Below are positions 9,956-20,205 of a DNA stretch of 64,000 nucleotides, piece by piece. The stretch is from Hydractinia symbiolongicarpus (lineage: Eukaryota > Cnidaria > Hydrozoa > Anthoathecata > Hydractiniidae): NCBI RefSeq assembly GCF_029227915.1, contig NC_079879.1:17856001-17920000 (forward strand), written 5' to 3'. The translations under genes and the position numbers were made by a program. How positions within the stretch are numbered: position 1 is the stretch's first letter; every line of letters starts with the position of its first letter. The notes under the pieces were generated by a model. It searched no databases and was not told the DNA's origin. It was given only the letters and a program-made list of their open reading frames with translations.

Positions 9956-10378
9956 ATGACAGATATTGCTAAGCTTTACCCTAGCTTACTTTCTGCACCT
10001 CCGGACGGTATGGAGGAGGACAGTTTACAATTCCACGGACTGAGGAAGATCGAAGAAGTGAAACAATACTTGCGGGCCGAGATTAAAGAGCGTGACAAGC
10101 TCGCCAAAAAGTTTAAGATGCATGGTACGTCGGTTAGATATACGGATCACGGGTTACAAGCGGTAAGTGTGATAACTTCCAGCGTTGGTATTGGTAGCAT
10201 GCTATCTGGGATTGGTGTACCATTAGCCGTGGCTATGGGTGGAATTACGATTGCCGTTGGGTTGGGACAAGCTGGTCTGCGGAACGCTGAGAAGAGGCTA
10301 GATGTCAAGAGTAAAAAGCATGAAAGTATCAGACTACTAGCAGAGACCAAATTCAACTCTATCGTTGACTTAATCTAA
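9956..10378 (+). CDS. hydrophobic protein MTDIAKLYP, conserved in both copies
   Basis: 140 residues from the ATG that abuts the preceding stop (TAAATG). Residues 1-55 are polar with a charged helix. Residues 65-105 are hydrophobic and Gly-rich (SVGIGSMLSGIGVPLAVAMG, then GGITIAVGLGQAG) and could form one or two membrane helices. A basic tail follows. The copy-2 homologue at 58,335-58,799 is clearly similar throughout (AKLYP, RYTDHGL, GVPLAIAMGG, LGVKSKKH) but runs about 13 residues longer, so the TAA at 10,376-10,378 is probably premature. The family is not recognised; a viral membrane or membrane-active protein is a reasonable guess. Confidence 0.65.
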   Translation: MTDIAKLYPSLLSAPPDGMEEDSLQFHGLRKIEEVKQYLRAEIKERDKLAKKFKMHGTSVRYTDHGLQAVSVITSSVGIGSMLSGIGVPLAVAMGGITIAVGLGQAGLRNAEKRLDVKSKKHESIRLLAETKFNSIVDLI

Positions 10379-10442
10379 AGCCCTGGAGAATGTGTGATTA
10401 GCGACCACGAGTTCAGCCTAATCATGTAGGAGAAACAAGTAC

Positions 10443-10598
10443 ATGGTGCTGAAGGAACAAGCCCGACAACGAACACGCAAAATCGTGGACTCTATCAATG
10501 AACGGGAGCGACAGAAGCTGGTCGCGCAAGGTCGAGAGGAACCCAAGGATAAACTACTCAAAAAACTTCAATCTGCGCAGTATGTCAGCGGTACTTAG
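10443..10598 (+). CDS. 51-residue basic protein ending SAQYVSGT
   Basis: ATG at 10,443, TAG at 10,596-10,598. The product is highly charged and helical, rich in Arg, Lys, Glu and Gln, and ends SAQYVSGT. The copy-2 frame at 58,137-58,304 (55 residues) shares SINE-ER/Q-L-VA-GR in the middle and ends AQYVSGT, with the stop at the same place. Both lie directly downstream of the hydrophobic protein gene. Shared ends and an open frame in two decayed copies make this a real gene. Function unknown. Confidence 0.65.
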   Translation: MVLKEQARQRTRKIVDSINERERQKLVAQGREEPKDKLLKKLQSAQYVSGT

Positions 10599-10651
10599 AG
10601 GAGCCGCCTGCTTATTCGTAATCTAGTGTGTTGAAAAACATACTAAATCAC

Positions 10652-10975
10652 TTACTCGATCTCAAGCTCTTCTCTGGTGTCTCGATTGATGATGAGGTCG
10701 ACATCATGTACGACACGTCGCTGCTTTTCGGAGAGCTGTCTCGAGTATTCTTCGAGATTTTTCTGCCAAGAGAGCCTGACGGGAGGTTCGCAATAGGGAC
10801 CGTCCGTTTGTGTCGAAGCGTCCTTGTACTTGATCTTACGGATCGCTTCGAGTAGGTCGGCCTTATTCATAGTGGAATAGTTACGGATCATTAATGCTTT
10901 CGATTCTTTTTTCAGTTCTTTGACGTTCATGTTTGAATCTATGTTAAAGCGCAATATAGAACCTAGATAATTCAC
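10652..10975 (-). CDS. small SAP-like-domain protein
   Basis: Open frame of 107 residues; the likely true start is the internal Met at 10,930 (MNVKELKKESKALMIRNYST). From that Met the first 35 residues have the helix-turn-helix pattern of SAP or Rho-N-type domains (VKELKKESKALMI... MNKADLLEAIRKI). An ASTQTD motif and a charged helical C-terminal part follow. SAP domains bind DNA or RNA; no further function can be assigned. It lies between the small basic protein gene and the conserved basic protein gene. In copy 2 a similar SAP-like segment instead forms the N terminus of the repeat protein at 55,959. Confidence 0.55.
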   Translation of the reverse strand: MNYLGSILRFNIDSNMNVKELKKESKALMIRNYSTMNKADLLEAIRKIKYKDASTQTDGPYCEPPVRLSWQKNLEEYSRQLSEKQRRVVHDVDLIINRDTREELEIE

Positions 10976-10976
10976 T

Positions 10977-11400
10977 TACAAGACAGTGAAGTCCTCTTCA
11001 TCATCAGAGTCACTGAAGTAAAAAGTGCCGTATCCTTCAACCTCTTTATACTTGCACTCTTCCAGATGGGTCTGTGCGTAGTAGTTGCGCCCTTGCCTGT
11101 AGATACTCGTCAGCTTGATGATGGTCTTGCATTCGCAGCTTTTTTTTAGTGGCATCTTCTTATGGCATTTTGTTCTGATTTTACCATCTCACATCTTTAG
11201 CTTGGTGTTGAGATATCGCTCTTTTTCACGCTGGCATTGGTGAAGCAAATCCTTCCAGTGATTCCACCCTATCCAAGATCTCTTTGTATTTCTCCAACCA
11301 CTCAGGATAGCTGACCAGATCAAACGACATACTAAACGCGGAGCAGTATTGAGAGACACCCTCATCGCATTGCTCCATTTATCGTTTATTTACTCCACAA
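10977..11400 (-). pseudogene. conserved element protein (candidate ssDNA-binding), degraded
   Basis: The C-terminal part is open from 11,154 (MPLKKSCECKT) to a TAA at 10,977 and contains SIYRQGRNYYAQTHLEECKY followed by an acidic DSDDEEDF tail. Further upstream another frame gives a GVSQYCSAFSMSFDLVSYPE segment. Both match the copy-2 protein at 57,530-58,061. The middle is disrupted by stops and frame changes near 11,170-11,240. I compare its pattern with single-stranded-DNA-binding proteins of large DNA viruses only loosely; treat the function as unassigned. Confidence 0.5.
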
Positions 11401-11404
11401 GAGC

Positions 11405-11470
11405 TCGGATCTGCCTTCTCATCCTCCGAGAAGCACCAGTCCACGGCTCTATCAGGATGCCAGGCCAGGA
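11405..11470 (-). pseudogene. 3' remnant of the 24-residue-repeat protein gene
   Basis: The minus strand reads AWHPDRAVDWCFSEDEKAD, nearly identical to TWHPDSVIDWCFSEDEKAD at the end of the copy-2 repeat protein (about 56,690-56,745). This sets the right limit of copy 1: the rest of that gene is missing and AT-rich DNA follows from about 11,475. Confidence 0.7.
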
Positions 11471-11475
11471 ATGAA

Positions 11476-12960
11476 AAAAAAACAGAGTTAGGATCCTTCC
11501 CATAGGTCATTTCTTATAAAAATCACTGAATGTTTTAAGTGAGCTAGCTGCACATTTTAAAAAGTCCAAATGCATTGTAAATTTTCCAAAAAGTGGCAGC
11601 ACTCTTAAAATATCTAGTATTCTTATAATTTTTTATATGATTGTAGTCGTGTAATGTAAATATGTATCTCTTTCTATCTTTTGGTTTGTGATGAAAATTT
11701 TCATCTAAATTTTGATTAAATTACAAAAATATCAAAACATTCATCGTGATTTTTAACATTGAACAACGAGATCGTTGACGTCTAGAAGGGCATTTTCCGC
11801 CAATCTAGAGACACTATAAAAAGCGAAATTCATATATGTTATTTCTCTATATAGGACCCCCAATATTAAAATTGTGGTTACGACACTGCAGAGACAAGTA
11901 GCATACTTCGTCGGGTATTAAAAGATCATAAAATAAAGCCAGTGTTTCAATCTAAAAACACCGTACGTAGTATACTGTCGCATCCAAAAGACAAAATATG
12001 TCTATAGAGTCAATGTAATATTGTGTACGAAATCCCGGGTAAGAATTGTAATGCTGTTTATGAAACGAATCCTCAAATAATATGTGCAAGAGCCCAAAAG
12101 AGCCGTACGCAACGCAGATGCAGACAAAAATGAGATTGCGGACCATAGCTGAAAAATGATCATCTTATTGACTGGGACAATAAAAAGATTATAGACCGAG
12201 AGTCTGTTTGGGCAGCAAGAAAAGTGAAAGAAACCATATATAGTATAGACAGAAATATTCATATCAATAGTATTTCCTATCAACTTCCAGAAATATGGTT
12301 ACCCGCACTTCGGAAAACGAATATTTAGAAAAAAGTGAAAAATAGTTCGGGACAAACGTAACAAAAAAGCGAACGTTTAGAAAAAGAAATGTAACATAAA
12401 GCGAACTTTTAGAAAAAGGGAAGATTTTAATCAATCTACTGCTTCCATCTGTGTCTGTTAAAAAGTTAATTACTTTAATTGCTGTGATCTGATTTGTTGA
12501 TTTCGATACTCTAATTATCTTCTCAAATAATAAATAGCCAAAGATGATTACGATCATTGCCGTCGATGACAGCTGTAGCTGTCGAAACGTGGCCTAGAAT
12601 AAACTCGCTTGCTCATGACATGATAATATCTATATTATTCAATGACAACGACTGAACAGATAAGTGGTAGTATTTTTAAAGCTAAAGAGGATTTGTCTAA
12701 GAAAGATTAAAATTCCTCAATATATTCACAAACACCACAACGCTTTTGGCCACACTTTTCGCTTCCTCCTTCCTACTTTTAATGGTAGGTAGCTTGGCAC
12801 GTACCAATATGCCTTTAAGACTTTTACCTTTTGTAATTTCTACAAGGTGTTGGAAATACGTCGCAGTTTTCTAATTATGTGTACGAAGAGTATAAATAAC
12901 ATACAAAACTGTTGAATAGCCAGGGTGGTAACATTAATTACCAATTTTCTACAGGCATCT
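11476..12960. other. AT-rich non-coding stretch
   Basis: Nothing with recognisable coding potential. Minus-strand frames at 11,952-12,557 are AT-driven and lack known motifs. No repeats with clear periodicity were seen. Confidence 0.4.
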
Positions 12961-12969
12961 AACACTGCG

Positions 12970-13640
12970 ATTCCTTTCCAAACAGCTCATATCTCTTACA
13001 TTTTCCTGCCCTAAGTACCTCTTCTTCGGAGCCACACATTTATTTCATTACACATCACTCTTGTCAAATAAAGATTCTTTAGAACAAATCCTGTCAACAA
13101 AGTGCCTGACTATATGGAATGGATTTTTTTGAGTAAAAAGCATGACAAGAGAAAGCGTGTAAATATATGTGCTTATCAGTAAGTTTAGTGTAAAAATCTG
13201 TGATAAGTTGGTTATCCTGGTTCATCAACTTAACATACCTAATTGTGGGATGGCAGCTGTTGAGTTGCTTAAGAAATTTTTCGAGAGATTCCTCCCCGTG
13301 TTGCCAGATCATGAAAATGTCATCAATATATCTCCACCACATTAAGAGGTTTAAGTTTTGTAACCCCAAAAATCTCTCCCTGAGATCCCCCATAAACAAA
13401 ATTGCATAAGGAGGTGCCATTTTTGTCCCTATTGCAGTCTCCGGTTTTTGTAAAAACGCTCATGGTTTTCAAAAAAAAGTTTTGAGGACACATTCTGCCA
13501 ATTCAGTGAGAGTGTCCGTGGAGATAGATTGATCCTCACCCAGCCTTACTCAGGCTCTTTTAGATAGTCCTCCCTATCCCAGTCTCGATTTGTAAGGCCT
13601 GATCATAACGGAATATGATCATAACGGAATCATAACATGA
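12970..13640 (-). pseudogene. Penelope-like reverse transcriptase fragment
   Basis: A 108-residue open part (13,094-13,420) begins at MAPPYAILFMGDL and contains the catalytic WWRYIDDIFMIW (YIDD) motif and DNQLITDFYTKLTDKHIYLH. Upstream, in shifted frames, are ETAIGTK and STDTLTELAECVLK, and downstream a decayed C-terminal part continues to about 12,970. Stops and frame changes are frequent, so this is an old inactive copy of a Penelope-like element. No endonuclease domain is readable at this locus. Confidence 0.8.
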
Positions 13641-16440
13641 TTGGTCCTACACACTAATAGACCAAGCACGATGCCTTTTTTACAAAGAAAAAAATCATTT
13701 GGCAACATAAATTAAACAACTTCCAACCCAATGGGCTTAATCAACATGAAGTTACCTTGGATTTTGGCTAAAGTCTATAACTCCTCATATATTCATCGTT
13801 TTTCTTATTTTCTTTGTACTGTATATACGTACGTTCTGTTAAGTGTGGGATCCACTATGGATGCTCTAGACGTCAGTCTGGTGAATCCATTGCACAGAGT
13901 GCCGCTATATTGTTTAATTACGGTGACAGTGGAGAATTATAATTTTCTATCTGTTGGCCAACTAGAGCTTTAGCCTAGTATCTTGGTGGCATTTTGTAAT
14001 ATGGCGTTGATTTGCTTATGTTGTATTACTGGCGTTTTAGTTACATTATTTTTCTTGCAGTGCGATTTTCCTTTATATCTTTTTACTTAACTCCTTTATT
14101 ACTCTTTATTCTCTTCTTTCATCGTTATATCATTCACGATATAACGGGCTACCTGTTGCTTTGTTCTTTATTTTCTTATAGTCCCTTTTAATTAGGCTCA
14201 CAAAGAAACTTGTGTACTCAAACATGTTTCAGTATATTATTCGTTTTAAATCCACATATGCACATACCTTTTACTTGTAAATAAAATGTTATACCATTAT
14301 AAGAAATTAGGGAATTTCGAAATTGTTTTTTATTTTTAATTAACACACGTGCTTATGCAACCTTAAAATATCAAGAATACACAGGTTGTAACATTTTTTT
14401 TAAAGTTTTCATTGTGTTTCTTTTAAAATATTTAGAATGGAGTTGGCGGATTCTCGCAAAATCTTTCGCCTCGACAGACCAGGGACTTAAACCCGAGATC
14501 GTAGCATTTGATGGACCGCGGGCTCACATCCACTGAAAAACAAATCCGTTAAAAGAAACAAAAATATATAAAAAAATATTGTTTTTCCAAAATATAAAAT
14601 AAAATAATTTAAAATTACACGGTGTGGCCCAGCGCTATCAGTGTCACAAGCCCTCCGATTGGTTATGGTTTTATTCGGCATATCGGAAAAATGGGACTCG
14701 GGACTCGGGACTCAGTACTCTGGAGCCAGTACTCTGGAGCCAGGACTCGGGACTCAATATTTGCAAATGTGTAAAAACCAGACCAAAAGAAGTACTAAAA
14801 GTTAGGTTGAAGTTAGCAGTCTGTTGCACCCTCGTCCCCAGGTTTTTTTGTCTTTTGACATGAAAGATGACGTCGAAAAATACCCTGGTATCGTTGAGGC
14901 GATTTTGAAACATGATTGGCTTTCCCGTTTTCGCATAATTATGATGATTTTTTCCTTGGTCAGCACTTTTTCAAGTCAATAATAATGGTACATGAAGCCG
15001 TGATCAACAATCAGTTTTGTAAACAAAACTTTGTAAAGCCAGCAAAATTTATGAAAGACGTTTTGATGCTACTTTGTTAGATTTATTAAAACATAACTGA
15101 CTCACGACTGGTGCTGCGTTGTACATAAGAAAGAATAGTAGACTGCTGAAATATAAAAGAACAGCCCTGTCTTTTAGTAATGCTTGCACGTAGCAGGTGA
15201 TGAACACAACCTACTGCAGATGTGCTGATAACAGCTATCTTTATTTATTTTAGCTTGGTACTTTGTTTACCCTTAGCTAGCTCAAATTTTTCTGATTTCA
15301 AAAGGTCTCCTAAATTCTCCTCAAATGTCCTTATCTTTTTTTAAAATTTAGGTTTTCTTCTCAAATGTCCTCACAAAATTTTTGACATGTGGTTATTTCT
15401 TATATATGCTAGTTTTTATATTGTTTATTTTGAATCACCACAACTTGTGGTTGTTGTGGCCTGCAAACACTTATCTTTTGTAAGAAATTACTTGGATGCC
15501 AGTCTGTATGTTCTTTCATTTTCACAAACAAGTGCGATTTTTTTGAAAAAAAAAGAGTGGGAACCCTGACCAATCAAGCATGGCACATATTTTTATTTAT
15601 ACCCTATCTGACAATTTCAATCATAAGAATTGCTCATAATGTGCTTTGCACATGTATCTTTGTCAATATTGATATACTATCAAAAATCGTTTATCGGTGT
15701 CCCAGAAAACTACCAAATTTAGAAACTCAAGAACTATGATAATAGCAGAAATAATTTTTGACTCTAATTTATCAAACCAACATAAAACATGCTATAGCAA
15801 GATTTAAGTCTCTATTTTAATTTTATTTTTTGCAAAAGGTATGGTTTCCAACAAGAAGTATTTTATAGCTCACTTTACCGGACACCTTAACAGCTATTTT
15901 TCACTTTAAGAAAATTTTCTATGATATGAAATGGACAGGAACAGAGCAGAAAATTTCCTACTTGTAATTTCTATTTCATAGTATTGCACATTTTTATACA
16001 AAAAGTAAACACACTTTGCACAATTCGCTCAAAACGAAATAACCTGATTGGCTAAACAATTCTCTACTTGTCTTTTCGCACACAACGCAAAGAAAAAGTT
16101 AAACTCGATTCTACTTTCCAAAGAACAGAACAGACAAGAACATTTTCTCTTCATGTGACGTAAACATTACATGCTCAGAATTTTTTTTGTTCCTTTCCAA
16201 TCAGTACTTATACTCATACTTGTATTTTAAACAGGGTGAAGTTTGTTGATAATACGGACACTTTTAAAGACAATAACATAAGATAATAACAGATAATTAA
16301 ATAAGATAAATAAGATAATTCAAAGACAATAACATAAGATATATACATGTAAAAGATACACACGTTTTTTTTACACTCAACTTGAAGAAAGCACTCAAAT
16401 GTTCTTTGCTTTTACAATTTGAAGCCTTAAAATTTATATT
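13641..16440. other. AT-rich non-coding stretch
   Basis: No gene recognised. A perfect 9-bp inverted repeat (CGTTATATC, 6-bp loop, GATATAACG) lies at 14,124-14,147. Short open frames at 13,731, 14,487, 14,624 and 15,387 look random. Confidence 0.4.
14693..14755. repeat. short tandem repeats GGGACTC / AGTACTCTGGAGCC
   Basis: Three adjacent copies of GGGACTC are followed by two copies of AGTACTCTGGAGCC and then two more GGGACTC-type units. It is a compound minisatellite of about 60 bp. Confidence 0.75.
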
Positions 16441-16455
16441 ATAATACCCGTATAC

Positions 16456-16649
16456 GTCTGTCCGTCTGTCTGTCTGTCACGCAAAATAGTAGCTTGGCTG
16501 CGCATAACCTTTTTATGCATCTTTTTAAAGTCACGTCCTCTTTTACCACGAATCTCGCCACTGCAAAAAGTCCACATTTTCGACCTGCCACCCCGACCAT
16601 TAATCCGGACCATTATATCAGACCATTAATCCGAAATATTAATCCGGAG
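16456..16649. repeat. GTCTGTCC microsatellite and ATTAATCCGGA repeats
   Basis: A (GTCTGTCC/GTCTGTCT) tract occupies about 16,456-16,478. About 115 bp further on, ACCATTAATCCGGA-type units recur four times at about 16,595-16,649. Together they resemble the end of a dispersed repeat; the family is not identified. Confidence 0.55.
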
Positions 16650-19518
16650 TAATAAGCATGTCAACCCTTTTGCGCCGGACTTTAACTTCATTAACCAATC
16701 AGAAACCTTATTCGTTTCACGTGTTTGCGCAACCCGGCGTTTAATTTTAGGCCGGGGCTTTCACAAGTTCATCAGAATATCGCAACCACCAGGCCATGAA
16801 GACGCATTGCTTTTACACACTTTATCTTTTCCCAATCTTTTCCCAATATCTTTAAAGCACTTAGCTACACCTTAACGTTTCACCCTTTTATATTTCTCAC
16901 GTTCTCTAGCCATGTATAAATCTTAAACAAACCAATTTTAAGATTTTAGCTGGGAACGTAGATTTTGAGGTATAGCATTCTGCTGAAGCTAGCTAGCTAT
17001 ACCTAGCCGTATTTACTGCCATTCTTTTAAAGTTTTTATTCACTTTGGTATATCAATATTTAATTTCATGTTGGGGTTGTGGCTATTAGCTAGTTTTCTA
17101 AGATTGTTCTTAATTTTCCTCTTATTTTATCATTTTTGAAGTTTAAAGGCGCATTTTAGTACTTCTTGATATTTACAAAGACTTAAATGTTCTTAACATG
17201 TTCTTAAGTTTATGAAGCCATATGTTTTTATATACTTTGTTCTGATAAAAAAAGTGTACTAAAACTAAATTAAGCAAGAGAGCCGGGTGGCTAAAGAACT
17301 GTGGAACTGTTCTATCCGTGTTGTAAACGTTATCCCTTTTTAAAACGCATCGCCGGCCAGTTTGTTAACGGCCGAAACGTTTTTAGGCGGGTCCGTTAAG
17401 CGAACAAGTTTGTAAGCAGTACGTCTTGCGACACAACACGTCATTCCAAAATTCTTCGTCTCAATTGAGCACGCACGTTTTGTAAGAAACATTAACAGTA
17501 ATTAAACCCTCTTAAAATTTTGATAATCTGAGCCTCAAATTCTTCTTTATTCAAACATTCGTTAGAATGTTTGTTCGGTTCCGTATGCGATTATTTTCTT
17601 GTTGGTCGTCGAAAAGTTTAAAGAGGCGTTTTCATATTAAATGTTTAGGGGCGCCGTAATGCGAAGAATCGTGTGCGGAGCGCGCATTGCGTTCATGTTC
17701 TAGGTTCCATAATGCAGTTTTTCCGAACTTGCCTTTATATGTTTCGTACGAGTGCAGTACGTGCTAGACGCAGAAGAAGAAGAAGAAGTGATCGAATGAG
17801 AGGAAGCTTTTCTCTTTTCGATTTTAATTTGCTTTAATATTCAGTTGTTTTTATTAGCTACATTGCTAGCTATTTAATTGCCCAGTGCTGATTTATACTT
17901 CAGCGGGTGGTTATATACTAACATTTCCAGCATTGTCAAGCCTTATTTAGCTCTTTGATTTTCTTAGTTATTTTAATTGGTTTATTTAGTACACATATTT
18001 GTTATATATAGAATCTTATCTCCGAAAATGATAACTGTAGAAGACATGTATTGGTATTTTTTTATTGTAAATCCAAAAGCAATGATAAGCATAACAGCCA
18101 CAATAGCAACTTATTTGAGTTATATTTGAGTTGTTTTGTTTATTTTTTGTTGTCGCTCATTGTTTTTTAAAAACAACCATGCTTTGTATGTTTATGGTAG
18201 AAAGTTACTGTGATGTGTTTTAAGATTACTGTTGCGTTGCGAAGATGTAGAAATTCATTAAAGACTTATATCATATCATTATCAAATCTGTTATTGGTTC
18301 ATTCAACGAGCTTAAATTTGGCAGAACTGGTAGAATACAGTGTATGTGTAACTCTGTAGTAGCTCTTTGTTGTTCATCTATCTTAGATGTAATATATATT
18401 CATCTATTCCAGGATGAAAAAACATCGCGTCAATTTTTTTCGTCCTTTGTTACCTTCTGTCCTATGAAGCGAGGTTTCAAGCATTTTGGGACTCAAAATG
18501 TGCACATGCTCTAACTTTTGGACAACAATTTTGTTCCGCTGGCTCGTAATGCACGTGCCCTCTCTCTTCCCATTACACAAGTCTCAACCTTTCTAAAGTT
18601 CACCACACTTTCTGAAGTTAATCACACTTTCCCATGAACTTCTTCTGTACACAAACCCACTATGATGTATATAGCAAAAGGTTCTATGGCGGATTTTTAC
18701 TTAAACTATTTTCATGGGTGCGCGTATTTTTACGCTTAGTTTTCCAGCGTAAAAATGAGCTAGCTATGGTAAATAAATATGCCTTTAGCCTCTGTTTGCT
18801 ACTTCTCTGTTTACACATTTCAATGCTTCGATTGACTGTCGCAATTTCGCGATCGAATAAGTAAGATTTGTGTTTACTTTTTTTAAAGCGGCGGTGTCAA
18901 TAGTGCAGATGTTAAATTAGTTTTTCTAAGGTTAGCTTTTCCTTGGCCTTTTTGATCATTTTTGACGTATGTGCAGGTTTCCCTTCCAGTTTAGGAACCT
19001 AATTCTGACCACGGTCTCCAAAAAGGCCAGCGCTACGGTTTTAAAAGCCGATGGACAAACAGTCAAACTTCATAGTTGTAAAAACTCATTACTTAATTAC
19101 AGAAAATTAATCATGAAATTGACAACTTAGAAAATTTGGGTACATTATAATGACGCAAATCGTCGAAAATTTGCAGAAATTTTTTTCAAAAAAAATACAT
19201 TACGAGTATATGAAATTAACACGAACTGGGCAAGTGTGAAGGCTGATCTCCATAAAGCGAATTTTGGTCGCTCGGCCTGTAGCGATTGTGATGTGAGCAT
19301 GCACATAAGGTTTGTTTACGGAAAATTGCGTAACATGAGCTGTTCGCTGATATCGCCAAAGAAGTTGAAACAGTTTGAACTTTTTTAGCAATCCTTGGCG
19401 ATTTTTGGCGTCACAAATATTTGAGAGCCATTCAGTAATAAAATTATAAACATTATGCTCAAAAAAATGTGCTAAAATATTTTTCTGCAGAAGAATAAAA
19501 ATTTCATGTTTTCACTTT
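16650..19518. other. non-coding stretch
   Basis: No gene recognised. An (AGA)n tract lies at about 17,770-17,787. The open frame at 18,634-18,864 (76 residues) has no recognised domain. Confidence 0.35.
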
Positions 19519-20165
19519 AGGCGGGCTTACACGTAGAGTTTTCTTGTTAAAGAAATCTTTCGAAAGAAAAATTTCAAGTTTTTTACACTATATCAATTTT
19601 TATTGCGGAATGTTTGTAAGCCTTGTGTTATGGTGTAATTTAGGTGCGTTGGTCAATCTGATACAAAAAAAATAAAAAAGTGAAAAATCTGCACTTTTTT
19701 TTATTATTCACTGGAAATATTAATTCTGGGAAAATTAATTAAAATATAAAACTTTTTTTACCTTTCTTCTTCCTCTGCTGATGGCAATGGTGCCTTTCTG
19801 TTGCAATATCTACGCGCTGCATCGAATTCACTCATAGTTTTTTTGTTTTTGTTTTTCGTAAAATGATGTATCTTCGTTTGTTTAGAAGATACAAAACGTC
19901 AAATTCCAAGTGATGAATGAAAGTACGCTATGTGATATAGTCAAACTTTCAGAAGAAAAATTTTTTACCAAAACAGTTGGTAAAAAAATCGCCTTTCTAA
20001 AGGCTTTTAAAACTGTTGGTAAAAAAATCGACTATCTAAAGGTTTTTAAAACAGTTGGTAAAAACTTTGGAAATGTTTTAAAACATTTCGAAATGCTCCG
20101 TACACTATTAAATATTTCTTTCGAAAGATTTCTTTAACAAGAAAACTGCATGTGTAACCCGCCTT
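19519..20165. mobile_element. ~650-bp MITE-like element with ~45-bp TIRs
   Basis: The ends are AGGCGGGCTTACACG...TTTTCTTGTTAAAGAAATC... on the left (19,519-19,570) and the inverted copy on the right (about 20,117-20,165). They agree over about 45 bp including TTTCTTGTTAAAGAAATCTT. No transposase is encoded. Flanking target duplications are not clear. The short frame at 19,910-20,137 is produced by the internal repeats and is not a gene. Confidence 0.75.
19966..20065. repeat. ~42-bp internal tandem repeat, about 2.5 units
   Basis: AACTGTTGGTAAAAAAATCG followed by CT-TCTAAAGG-TTTTAAA is repeated, and a third partial unit follows. It lies inside the TIR element. Confidence 0.7.
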
Positions 20166-20205
20166 TTTAACATTTGTTGCTCATCTTTACTTTGCTATGG
20201 CATAT

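Larger units (their letters stand above)
3281..11475. mobile_element. Polinton/Maverick-type endogenous virus-like element, copy 1
   Basis: A compact, GC-richer block with a retroviral-type integrase, a major capsid protein of the Polinton type, a BRO-family gene and about ten small tightly packed genes on both strands. The same gene order recurs in inverted orientation at 55,899-62,552. The right limit is set by the tail of the repeat-protein gene at about 11,405-11,470. The left limit is uncertain because I could not identify terminal inverted repeats or target duplications. DNA polymerase B, FtsK/HerA-type ATPase and Ulp1-type protease genes, usual in complete Polintons, are not visible, so this is a truncated or reduced copy. 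Nearly all larger genes carry a frameshift or stop. Confidence 0.8.

Noticed and set aside
14487-14560. GGGTTTAAGTCCC as a pol III B box of a SINE on the minus strand
   Set aside because: No A box at the expected distance and no tail; too weak to annotate.
19910-20137. 75-residue Lys/Phe-rich frame
   Set aside because: It is produced by the internal tandem repeats of a non-coding TIR element.
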